A DNA stretch of 64,000 nucleotides from the NCBI GenBank assembly GCA_932521035.1, contig OW051492.1, positions 11,346,001 to 11,410,000 on the forward strand. Reading direction: 5' to 3'. Position 1 is the first letter of the stretch. Every line of letters begins with the position of its first letter. The notes under the pieces are model-generated. The model worked only from the letters and a program-made list of their open reading frames with translations. It made no database searches and was not told the DNA's origin. Both the position numbers and the translations under genes were made by a program. The stretch comes from Oscheius dolichura. Its lineage: Eukaryota; Nematoda; Chromadorea; Rhabditida; Rhabditidae. Of the stretch, positions 23,523 through 35,140 are shown piece by piece.

Positions 23523-24933
23523 TAGGAGCCATAACGTGGCTCAAAGGCGTCCTCCTGTGACGGGAGCTGGTTTTTTAGACTCAGCTCGATGAGGCGGTTC
23601 GAAAGAGTACAATTTCGGACCTCCTACCTTCTTTTCCAAAAGCTGCACCATATTACTGTACCTTTTTCTGGATTATAATAGTTTTTGGGCTATAAAACCC
23701 TATTTGTTCAGCGAACCCTATTCGAGCTTGGGTTATTCGTACTCTACTCGTCGAGCTCTACAAGAAGAGTGGTCGAACGTTCTCCAATCATTAGGTTTTT
23801 ATTCCGTACTGGCCTGTTCAAATTGCCCAAGAGATTTGTATTGGCCTACCCCCTATTTTTGGACTATAATAGTTTTTGGGCTATAAAACCCGATTTGTTC
23901 AGCGAACCCTATTCGATCTTGGGTTATTCGTACTCTTCTCGTCGAGCTCTACAAGAAGAGTGGTCGAACGTTCTCCAATCATTAGGTTTTTATTCCGTAC
24001 TGGCCTGTTCAAATTGCCCAAGAGATTTGTATTGGCTTAAACCCTGGTTTATGATCTAGGAGCCATAACGTGGCTCAAAGGCGTCCTCCTGTGACGGGAG
24101 CTGGTTTTTTAGACTCAGCTCGATGAGGCGGTTCGAAAGAGTACAATTTCGGACCTCCTACCTTCTTTTCCAAAAGCTGCACCATATTACTGTACCTTTT
24201 TCTGGATTATAATAGTTTTTGGGCTATAAAACCCGATTTGTTCAGCGAACCCTATTCGATCTTGGGTTATTCGTACTCTTCTCGTCGAGCTCTACAAGAA
24301 GAGTGGTCGAACGTTCTCCAATCATTAGGTTTTTATTCCGTACTGGCCTGTTCAAATTGCCCAAGAGATTTGTATTGGCTTAAACCCTGGTTTATGATCT
24401 AGGAGCCATAACGTGGCTCAAAGGCGTCCTCCTGTGACGGGAGCTGGTTTTTTAGACTCAGCTCGATGAGGCGGTTCGAAAGAGTACAATTTCGGACCTC
24501 CTACCTTTTTTTCCAAAAGCTGCACCATATTACTGTACCTATTTCTGGATTATAATAGTTTTTGGGCTATAAAACCCGTTTTGTTCAGCGAACCCTAGTC
24601 GATCTTGGGTTATTCGTACTCTTCTCGTCGAGCTCTACAAGAAGAGTGGTCGAACGTTCTCCAATCATTAGGTTTTTATTCCGTACTGGCCTGTTCAAAT
24701 TGCCCAAGAGATTTGTATTGGCCTACCCCCTATTTTTGGACTATAATAGTTTTTGGGCTATAAAACGCGATTTGTTCAGCGAACCCTATTCGATCTTGGG
24801 TTATTCGTACTCAACTCGTCGAGCTCTACAAGAAGAGTGGTCGAACGTTCTCCAATCATTAGGTTTTTATTCCGTACTGGCCTGTTCAAATTGCCCAAGA
24901 GATTTGTATTGGCTTAAACCCTGGTTTATGATC
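23523..24933 (+). repeat. L'-S-L block, copy 2
   Basis: Units are L' (23523), S (24057) and L (24400). It shares with copy 1 the AAAACCCGATTTG A2 in L' and CCCTAGTCG in L (about 24594, 1,411 bp after the first). It has one S fewer than copy 1. Confidence 0.91.
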
Positions 24934-26878
24934 TAGGAGCCATAACGTGGCTCAAAGGCGTCCTCCTGTGACGGGAGCTGGTTTTTTAGACTCAGCTCGA
25001 TGAGGCGGTTCGAAAGAGTACAATTTCGGACCTCCTACCTTCTTTTCCAAAAGCTGCACCATATTACTGTACCTTTTTCTGGATTATAATAGTTTTTGGG
25101 CTATAAAACCCTATTTGTTCAGCGAACCCTATTCGAGCTTGGGTTATTCGTACTCTACTCGTCGAGCTCTACAAGAAGAGTGGTCGAACGTTCTCCAATC
25201 ATTAGGTTTTTATTCCGTACTGGCCTGTTCAAATTGCCCAAGAGATTTGTATTGGCCTACCCCCTATTTTTGGACTATAATAGTTTTTGGGCTATAAAAC
25301 GCGATTTGTTCAGCGAACCCTATTCGATCTTGGGTTATTCGTACTCAACTCGTCGAGCTCTACAAGAAGAGTGGTCGAACGTTCTCCAATCATTAGGTTT
25401 TTATTCCGTACTGGCCTGTTCAAATTGCCCAAGAGATTTGTATTGGCTTAAACCCTGGTTTATGATCTAGGAGCCATAACGTGGCTCAAAGGCGTCCTCC
25501 TGTGACGGGAGCTGGTTTTTTAGACTCAGCTCGATGAGGCGGTTCGAAAGAGTACAATTTCGGACCTCCTACCTTCTTTTCCAAAAGCTGCACCATATTA
25601 CTGTACCTATTTCTGGATTATAATAGTTTTTGGGCTATAAAACCCGTTTTGTTCAGCGAACCCTATTCGATCTTGGGTTATTCGTACTCTTCTCGTCGAG
25701 CTCTACAAGAAGAGTGGTCGAACGTTCTCCAATCATTAGGTTTTTATTCCGTACTGGCCTGTTCAAATTGCCCAAGAGATTTGTATTGGCTTAAACCCTG
25801 GTTTATGATCTAGGAGCCATAACGTGGCTCAAAGGCGTCCTCCTGTGACGGGAGCTGGTTTTTTAGACTCAGCTCGATGAGGCGGTTGGAAAGAGTACAA
25901 TTTCGGACCTCCTACCTTTTTTTCCAAAAGCTGCACCATATTACTGTACCTATTTCTGGATTATAATAGTTTTTGGGCTATAAAACCCGTTTTGTTCAGC
26001 GAACCCTATTCGATCTTGGGTTATTCGTACTCTTCTCGTCGAGCTCTACAAGAAGAGTGGTCGAACGTTCTCCAATCATTAGGTTTTTATTCCGTACTGG
26101 CCTGTTCAAATTGCCCAAGAGATTTGTATTGGCCTACCCCCTATTTTTGGACTATAATAGTTTTTGGGCTATAAAACGCGATTTGTTCAGCGAACCCTAT
26201 TCGATCTTGGGTTATTCGTACTCAACTCGTCGAGCTCTACAAGAAGAGTGGTCGAACGTTCTCCAATCATTAGGTTTTTATTCCGTACTGGCCTGTTCAA
26301 ATTGCCCAAGAGATTTGTATTGGCTTAAACCCTGGTTTATGATCTAGGAGCCATAACGTGGCTCAAAGGCGTCCTCCTGTGACGGGAGCTGGTTTTTTAG
26401 ACTCAGCTCGATGAGGCGGTTCGAAAGAGTACAATTTCGGACCTCCTACCTTCTTTTCCAAAAGCTGCACCATATTACTGTACCTATTTCTGGATTATAA
26501 TAGTTTTTGGGCTATAAAACCCGTTTTGTTCAGCGAACCCTATTCGATCTTGGGTTATTCGTACTCTTCTCGTCGAGCTCTACAAGAAGAGTAATCGAAC
26601 GTTCTCCAATCATTAGGTTTTTATTCCGTACTGGCCTGTTCAAATTGCCCAAGAGATTTGTATTGGCCTACCCCCTATTTTTGGACTATAATAGTTTTTG
26701 GGCTATAAAACGCGATTTGTTCAGCGAACCCTATTCGATCTTGGGTTATTCGTACTCAACTCGTCGAGCTCTACAAGAAGAGTGGTCGAACGTTCTCCAA
26801 TCATTAGGTTTTTATTCCGTACTGGCCTGTTCAAATTGCCCAAGAGATTTGTATTGGCTTAAACCCTGGTTTATGATC
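24934..26878 (+). repeat. L'-S-L-L block
   Basis: Units are L' (24934), S (25468), L (25811, GGTTGG with CCTTTTTTTCC) and L (26345). The last has the private change AGAGTAATCG near 26590. Confidence 0.91.
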
Positions 26879-27722
26879 TAGGAGCCATAACGTGGCTCAA
26901 AGGCGTCCTCCTGTGACGGGAGCTGGTTTTTTAGACTCAGCTCGATGAGGCGGTTCGAAAGAGTACAATTTCGGACCTCCTACCTTCTTTTCCAAAAGCT
27001 GCACCATATTACTGTACCTTTTTCTGGATTATAATAGTTTTTGGGCTATAAAACCCTATTTGTTCAGCGAACCCTATTCGAGCTTGGGTTATTCGTACTC
27101 TACTCGTCGAGCTCTACAAGAAGAGTGGTCGAACGTTCTCCAATCATTAGGTTTTTATTCCGTACTGGCCTGTTCAAATTGCCCAAGAGATTTGTATTGG
27201 CCTACCCCCTATTTTTGGACTATAATAGTTTTTGGGCTATAAAACGCGATTTGTTCAGCGAACCCTACTCGAGTACAATTTCGGACCTCCTACCTTCTTT
27301 TCCAAAAGCTGCACCATATTACTGTACCTATTTCTGGATTATAATAGTTTTTGGGCTATAAAACCCGATTTGTTCAGCGAACCCTATTCGATCTTGGGTT
27401 ATTCGTACTCTACTCGTCGAGCTCTACAAGAAGAGTGGTCGAACGTTCTCCAATCATTAGGTTTTTATTCCGTACTGGCCTGTTCAAATTGCCCAAGAGA
27501 TTTGTATTGGCCTACCCCCTATTTTTGGACTATAATAGTTTTTGGGCTATAAAACGCGATTTGTTCAGCGAACCCTATTCGATCTTGGGTTATTCGTACT
27601 CAACTCGTCGAGCTCTACAAGAAGAGCGGTCGAACGTTCTCCAATCATTAGGTTTTTATTCCGTACTGGCCTGTTCAAATTGCCCAAGAGATTTGTATTG
27701 GCTTAAACCCTGGTTTATGATC
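26879..27722 (+). repeat. X unit 1 (844 bp)
   Basis: Order is B, L'-type A1, linker, the first 62 bp of A2 (27209-27270), then the last 58 bp of B (27271-27328), A1, linker, A2. The join makes the 10-bp palindrome TACTCGAGTA (27266-27275). Compared with two L units, 224 bp are missing (122 of A2, 102 of B). The final A2 has ACTCAACT and AGAGCGGTC. Confidence 0.93.
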
Positions 27723-28256
27723 TAGGAGCCATAACGTGGCTCAAAGGCGTCCTCCTGTGACGGGAGCTGGTTTTTTAGACTCAGCTCGATGAGGCGGTTC
27801 GAAAGAGTACAATTTCGGACCTCCTACCTTCTTTTCCAAAAGCTGCACCATATTACTGTACCTATTTCTGGATTATAATAGTTTTTGGGCTATAAAACCC
27901 GATTTGTTCAGCGAACCCTATTCGATCTTGGGTTATTCGTACTCTACTCGTCGAGCTCTACAAGAAGAGTGGTCGAACGTTCTCCAATCATTAGGTTTTT
28001 ATTCCGTACTGGCCTGTTCAAATTGCCCAAGAGATTTGTATTGGCCTACCCCCTATTTTTGGACTATAATAGTTTTTGGGCTATAAAACGCGATTTGTTC
28101 AGCGAACCCTATTCGATCTTGGGTTATTCGTACTCAACTCGTCAAGCTCTACAAGAAGAGTGGTCGAACGTTCTCCAATCATTAGGTTTTTATTCCGTAC
28201 TGGCCTGTTCAAATTGCCCAAGAGATTTGTATTGGCTTAAACCCTGGTTTATGATC
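27723..28256 (+). repeat. L unit between X units
   Basis: A1 is AAAACCCGATTTG with CTACTCG, the same A1 as the second half of the X units. A2 has ACTCAACT followed by the private CGTCAAGC, which destroys that GAGCTC site. Confidence 0.92.
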
Positions 28257-29100
28257 TAGGAGCCATAACGTGGCTCAAAGGCGTCCTCCTGTGACGGGAG
28301 CTGGTTTTTTAGACTCAGCTCGATGAGGCGGTTCGAAAGAGTACAATTTCGGACCTCCTACCTTCTTTTCCAAAAGCTGCACCATATTACTGTACCTTTT
28401 TCTGGATTATAATAGTTTTTGGGCTATAAAACCCTATTTGTTCAGCGAACCCTATTCGAGCTTGGGTTATTCGTACTCTACTCGTCGAGCTCTACAAGAA
28501 GAGTGGTCGAACGTTCTCCAATCATTAGGTTTTTATTCCGTACTGGCCTGTTCAAATTGCCCAAGAGATTTGTATTGGCCTACCCCCTATTTTTGGACTA
28601 TAATAGTTTTTGGGCTATAAAACGCGATTTGTTCAGCGAACCCTACTCGAGTACAATTTCGGACCTCCTACCTTCTTTTCCAAAAGCTGCACCATATTAC
28701 TGTACCTATTTCTGGATTATAATAGTTTTTGGGCTATAAAACCCGATTTGTTCAGCGAACCCTATTCGATCTTGGGTTATTCGTACTCTACTCGTCGAGC
28801 TCTACAAGAAGAGTGGTCGAACGTTCTCCAATCATTAGGTTTTTATTCCGTACTGGCCTGTTCAAATTGCCCAAGAGATTTGTATTGGCCTACCCCCTAT
28901 TTTTGGACTATAATAGTTTTTGGGCTATAAAACGCGATTTGTTCAGCGAACCCTATTCGATCTTGGGTTATTCGTACTCAACTCGTCGAGCTCTACAAGA
29001 AGAGTGGTCGAACGTTCTCCAATCATTAGGTTTTTATTCCGTACTGGCCTGTTCAAATTGCCCAAGAGATTTGTATTGGCTTAAACCCTGGTTTATGATC
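28257..29100 (+). repeat. X unit 2 (844 bp)
   Basis: Same architecture as the first X, with an L'-type first A1. The palindromic join TACTCGAGTA is at 28644-28653. Confidence 0.93.
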
Positions 29101-29944
29101 TAGGAGCCATAACGTGGCTCAAAGGCGTCCTCCTGTGACGGGAGCTGGTTTTTTAGACTCAGCTCGATGAGGCGGTTCGAAAGAGTACAATTTCGGACCT
29201 CCTACCTTCTTTTCCAAAAGCTGCACCATATTACTGTACCTTTTTCTGGATTATAATAGTTTTTGGGCTATAAAACCCTATTTGTTCAGCGAACCCTATT
29301 CGAGCTTGGGTTATTCGTACTCTACTCGTCGAGCTCTACAAGAAGAGTGGTCGAACGTTCTCCAATCATTAGGTTTTTATTCCGTACTGGCCTGTTCAAA
29401 TTGCCCAAGAGATTTGTATTGGCCTACCCCCTATTTTTGGACTATAATAGTTTTTGGGCTATAAAACGCGATTTGTTCAGCGAACCCTACTCGAGTACAA
29501 TTTCGGACCTCCTACCTTCTTTTCCAAAAGCTGCACCATATTACTGTACCTATTTCTGGATTATAATAGTTTTTGGGCTATAAAACCCGATTTGTTCAGC
29601 GAACCCTATTCGATCTTGGGTTATTCGTACTCTACTCGTCGAGCTCTACAAGAAGAGTGGTCGAACGTTCTCCAATCATTAGGTTTTTATTCCGTACTGG
29701 CCTGTTCAAATTGCCCAAGAGATTTGTATTGGCCTACCCCCTATTTTTGGACTATAATAGTTTTTGGGCTATAAAACGCGATTTGTTCAGCGAACCCTAT
29801 TCGATCTTGGGTTATTCGTACTCAACTCGTCGAGCTCTACAAGAAGAGTGGTCGAACGTTCTCCAATCATTAGGTTTTTATTCCGTACTGGCCTGTTCAA
29901 ATTGCCCAAGAGATTTGTATTGGCTTAAACCCTGGTTTATGATC
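29101..29944 (+). repeat. X unit 3 (844 bp)
   Basis: Directly adjacent to the previous X, a tandem X-X pair. The join TACTCGAGTA is at 29488-29497, 844 bp after the preceding one. The two copies look identical by eye. Confidence 0.93.
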
Positions 29945-30287
29945 TAGGAGCCATAACGTGGCTCAAAGGCGTCCTCCTGTGACGGGAGCTGGTTTTTTAG
30001 ACTCAGCTCGATGAGGCGGTTCGAAAGAGTACAATTTCGGACCTCCTACCTTCTTTTCCAAAAGCTGCACCATATTACTGTACCTATTTCTGGATTATAA
30101 TAGTTTTTGGGCTATAAAACCCGTTTTGTTCAGCGAACCCTATTCGATCTTGGGTTATTCGTACTCAACTCGTCGAGCTCTACAAGAAGAGTGGTCGAAC
30201 GTTCTCCAATCATTAGGTTTTTATTCCGTACTGGCCTGTTCAAATTGCCCAAGAGATTTGTATTGGCTTAAACCCTGGTTTATGATC
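29945..30287 (+). repeat. Single S unit among X units
   Basis: An S unit with CCCGTTTT combined with ACTCAACT. That A haplotype is normally restricted to A2 of L units, so this unit looks recombinant. Confidence 0.92.
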
Positions 30288-31131
30288 TAGGAGCCATAAC
30301 GTGGCTCAAAGGCGTCCTCCTGTGACGGGAGCTGGTTTTTTAGACTCAGCTCGATGAGGCGGTTCGAAAGAGTACAATTTCGGACCTCCTACCTTCTTTT
30401 CCAAAAGCTGCACCATATTACTGTACCTATTTCTGGATTATAATAGTTTTTGGGCTATAAAACCCGTTTTGTTCAGCGAACCCTATTAGATCTTGGGTTA
30501 TTCGTACTCTTCTCGTCGAGCTCTACAAGAAGAGTGGTCGAACGTTCTCCAATCATTAGGTTTTTATTCCGTACTGGCCTGTTCAAATTGCCCAAGAGAT
30601 TTGTATTGGCCTACCCCCTATTTTTGGACTATAATAGTTTTTGGGCTATAAAACGCGATTTGTTCAGCGAACCCTACTCGAGTACAATTTCGGACCTCCT
30701 ACCTTCTTTTCCAAAAGCTGCACCATATTACTGTACCTATTTCTGGATTATAATAGTTTTTGGGCTATAAAACCCGATTTGTTCAGCGAACCCTATTCGA
30801 TCTTGGGTTATTCGTACTCTACTCGTCGAGCTCTACAAGAAGAGTGGTCGAACGTTCTCCAATCATTAGGTTTTTATTCCGTACTGGCCTGTTCAAATTG
30901 CCCAAGAGATTTGTATTGGCCTACCCCCTATTTTTGGACTATAATAGTTTTTGGGCTATAAAACGCGATTTGTTCAGCGAACCCTATTCGATCTTGGGTT
31001 ATTCGTACTCAACTCGTCGAGCTCTACAAGAAGAGTGGTCGAACGTTCTCCAATCATTAGGTTTTTATTCCGTACTGGCCTGTTCAAATTGCCCAAGAGA
31101 TTTGTATTGGCTTAAACCCTGGTTTATGATC
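30288..31131 (+). repeat. X unit 4 (844 bp), different A1 background
   Basis: The join TACTCGAGTA (30675-30684) is the same, but the first A1 is CCCGTTTT with CTATTAGATC and CTTCTCG, not the L' type. The junction has therefore been recombined or converted onto another haplotype. Confidence 0.93.
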
Positions 31132-32199
31132 TAGGAGCCATAACGTGGCTCAAAGGCGTCCTCCTGTGACGGGAGCTGGTTTTTTAGACTCAGCTCGATG
31201 AGGCGGTTCGAAAGAGTACAATTTCGGACCTCCTACCTTCTTTTCCAAAAGCTGCACCATATTACTGTACCTATTTCTGGATTATAATAGTTTTTGGGCT
31301 ATAAAACCCGTTTTGTTCAGCGAACCCTATTCGATCTTGGGTTATTCGTACTCTTCTCGTCGAGCTCTACAAGAAGAGTGGTCGAACGTTCTCCAATCAT
31401 TAGGTTTTTATTCCGTACTGGCCTGTTCAAATTGCCCAAGAGATTTGTATTGGCCTACCCCCTATTTTTGGACTATAATAGTTTTTGGGCTATAAAACGC
31501 GATTTGTTCAGCGAACCCTATTCGATCTTGGGTTATTCGTACTCAACTCGTCGAGCTCTACAAGAGGAGTGGTCGAACGTTCTCCAATCATTAGGTTTTT
31601 ATTCCGTACTGGCCTGTTCAAATTGCCCAAGAGATTTGTATTGGCTTAAACCCTGGTTTATGATCTAGGAGCCATAACGTGGCTCAAAGGCGTCCTCCTG
31701 TGACGGGAGCTGGTTTTTTAGACTCAGCTCGATGAGGCGGTTCGAAAGAGTACAATTTCGGACCTCCTACCTTCTTTTCCAAAAGCTGCACCATATTACT
31801 GTACCTTTTTCTGGATTATAGTAGTTTTTGGGCTATAAAACCCTATTTGTTCAGCGAACCCTATTCGAGCTTGGGTTATTCGTACTCTACTCGTCGAGCT
31901 CTACAAGAAGAGTGGTCGAACGTTCTCCAATCATTAGGTTTTTATTCCGTACTGGCCTGTTCAAATTGCCCAAGAGATTTGTATTGGCCTACCCCCTATT
32001 TTTGGACTATAATAGTTTTTGGGCTATAAAACGCGATTTGTTCAGCGAACCCTATTCGATCTTGGGTTATTCGTACTCAACTCGTCGAGCTCTACAAGAA
32101 GAGTGGTCGAACGTTCTCCAATCATTAGGTTTTTATTCCGTACTGGCCTGTTCAAATTGCCCAAGAGATTTGTATTGGCTTAAACCCTGGTTTATGATC
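31132..32199 (+). repeat. Two L units between X units
   Basis: L starts at 31132 (CCCGTTTT with CTTCTCG; A2 ACTCAACT with CAAGAGGAG) and L' at 31666. The L' has the private change ATTATAGTAG near 31820. Confidence 0.92.
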
Positions 32200-33043
32200 T
32201 AGGAGCCATAACGTGGCTCAAAGGCGTCCTCCTGTGACGGGAGCTGGTTTTTTAGACTCAGCTCGATGAGGCGGTTCGAAAGAGTACAATTTCGGACCTC
32301 CTACCTTCTTTTCCAAAAGCTGCACCATATTACTGTACCTTTTTCTGGATTATAATAGTTTTTGGGCTATAAAACCCTATTTGTTCAGCGAACCCTATTC
32401 GAGCTTGGGTTATTCGTACTCTACTCGTCGAGCTCTACAAGAAGAGTGGTCGAACGTTCTCCAATCATTAGGTTTTTATTCCGTACTGGCCTGTTCAAAT
32501 TGCCCAAGAGATTTGTATTGGCCTACCCCCTATTTTTGGACTATAATAGTTTTTGGGCTATAAAACGCGATTTGTTCAGCGAACCCTACTCGAGTACAAT
32601 TTCGGACCTCCTACCTTCTTTTCCAAAAGCTGCACCATATTACTGTACCTATTTCTGGATTATAATAGTTTTTGGGCTATAAAACCCGATTTGTTCAGCG
32701 AACCCTATTCGATCTTGGGTTATTCGTACTCTACTCGTCGAGCTCTACAAGAAGAGTGGTCGAACGTTCTCCAATCATTAGGTTTTTATTCCGTACTGGC
32801 CTGTTCAAATTGCCCAAGAGATTTGTATTGGCCTACCCCCTATTTTTGGACTATAATAGTTTTTGGGCTATAAAACGCGATTTGTTCAGCAAACCCTATT
32901 CGATCTTGGGTTATTCGTACTCAACTCGTCGAGCTCTACAAGAAGAGTGGTCGAACGTTCTCCAATCATTAGGTTTTTATTCCGTACTGGCCTGTTCAAA
33001 TTGCCCAAGAGATTTGTATTGGCTTAAACCCTGGTTTATGATC
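32200..33043 (+). repeat. X unit 5 (844 bp)
   Basis: L'-type first A1, join TACTCGAGTA at 32587-32596, and a private CAGCAAACC in the final A2 (near 32890). It is the last X unit in the window. Confidence 0.93.
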
Positions 33044-35140
33044 TAGGAGCCATAACGTGGCTCAAAGGCGTCCTCCTGTGACGGGAGCTGGTTTTTTAGA
33101 CTCAGCTCGATGAGGCGGTTCGAAAGAGTACAATTTCGGACCTCCTACCTTCTTTTCCAAAAGCTGCACCATATTACTGTACCTATTTCTGGATTATAAT
33201 AGTTTTTGGGCTATAAAACCCGTTTTGTTCAGCGAACCCTATTCGATCTTGGGTTATTCGTACTCTACTCGTCGAGCTCTACAAGAAGAGTGGTCGCACG
33301 TTCTCCAATCATTAGGTTTTTATTCCGTACTGGCCTGTTCAAATTGCCCAAGAGATTTGTATTGGCTTAAACCCTGGTTTATGATCTAGGAGCCATAACG
33401 TGGCTCAAAGGCGTCCTCCTGTGACGGGAGCTGGTTTTTTAGACTCAGCTCGATGAGGCGGTTCGAAAGAGTACAATTTCGGACCTCCTACCTTCTTTTC
33501 CAAAAGCTGCACCATATTACTGTACCTTTTTCTGGATTATAATAGTTTTTGGGCTATAAAACCCGATTTGTTCAGCGAACCCTATTCGATCTTGGGTTAT
33601 TCGTACTCTTCTCGTCGAGCTCTACAAGAAGAGTGGTCGAACGTTCTCCAATCATTAGGTTTTTATTCCGTACTGGCCTGTTCAAATTGCCCAAGAGATT
33701 TGTATTGGCTTAAACCCTGGTTTATGATCTAGGAGCCATAACGTGGCTCAAAGGCGTCCTCCTGTGACAGGAGCTGGTTTTTTAGACTCAGCTCGATGAG
33801 GCGGTTCGAAAGAGTACAATTTCGGACCTCCTACCTTCTTTTCCAAAAGCTGCACCATATTACTGTACCTTTTTCTGGATTATAATAGTTTTTGGGCTAT
33901 AAAACCCGATTTGTTCAGCGAACCCTATTCGATCTTGGGTTATTCGTACTCTTCTCGTCGAGCTCTACAAGAAGAGTGGTCGAACGTTCTCCAATCATTA
34001 GGTTTTTATTCCGTACTGGCCTGTTCAAATTGCCCAAGAGATTTGTATTGGCTTAAACCCTGGTTTATGATCTAGGAGCCATAACGTGGCTCAAAGGCGT
34101 CCTCCTGTGACGGGAGCTGGTTTTTTAGACTCAGCTCGATGAGGCGGTTCGAAAGAGTACAATTTCGGACCTCCTACCTTCTTTTCCAAAAGCTGCACCA
34201 TATTACTGTACCTTTTTCTGGATTATAATAGTTTTTGGGCTATAAAACCCTATTTGTTCAGCGAACCCTATTCGAGCTTGGGTTATTCGTACTCTACTCG
34301 TCGAGCTCTACAAGAAGAGTGGTCGAACGTTCTCCAATCATTAGGTTTTTATTCCGTACTGGCCTGTTCAAATTGCCCAAGAGATTTGTATTGGCCTACC
34401 CCCTATTTTTGGACTATAATAGTTTTTGGGCTATAAAACGCGATTTGTTCAGCGAACCCTATTCGATCTTGGGTTATTCGTACTCAACTCGTCGAGCTCT
34501 ACAAGAAGAGCGGTCGAACGTTCTCCAATCATTAGGTTTTTATTCCGTACTGGCCTGTTCAAATTGCCCAAGAGATTTGTATTGGCTTAAACCCTGGTTT
34601 ATGATCTAGGAGCCATAACGTGGCTCAAAGGCGTCCTCCTGTGACGGGAGCTGGTTTTTTAGACTCAGCTCGATGAGGCGGTTCGAAAGAGTACAATTTC
34701 GGACCTCCTACCTTCTTTTCCAAAAGCTGCACCATATTACTGTACCTTTTTCTGGATTATAATAGTTTTTGGGCTATAAAACCCTATTTGTTCAGCGAAC
34801 CCTATTCGAGCTTGGGTTATTCGTACTCTACTCGTCGAGCTCTACAAGAAGAGTGGTCGAACGTTCTCCAATCATTAGGTTTTTATTCCGTACTGGCCTG
34901 TTCAAATTGCCCAAGAGATTTGTATTGGCCTACCCCCTATTTTTGGACTATAATAGTTTTTGGGCTATAAAACGCGATTTGTTCAGCGAACCCTATTCGA
35001 TCTTGGGTTATTCGTACTCAACTCGTCGAGCTCTACAAGAAGAGTGGTCGAACGTTCTCCAATCATTAGGTTTTTATTCCGTACTGGCCTGTTCAAATTG
35101 CCCAAGAGATTTGTATTGGCTTAAACCCTGGTTTATGATC
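33044..35140 (+). repeat. S-S-S-L'-L' block, copy 1
   Basis: Units start at 33044 (CGCACG), 33387 and 33730 (both CCTTTTTCTGG with CGATTTG and CTTCTCG), 34073 (L', with AGAGCGGTC in A2) and 34607 (L'). A private GTGACAGGAG lies near 33766. Confidence 0.91.

Noticed and set aside
27232..27552. 106-codon open frames spanning the X junction
   Set aside because: They arise from the 224-bp deletion joining A2 to B, start at TTG and have no coding features. Their repetition reflects the five X units.
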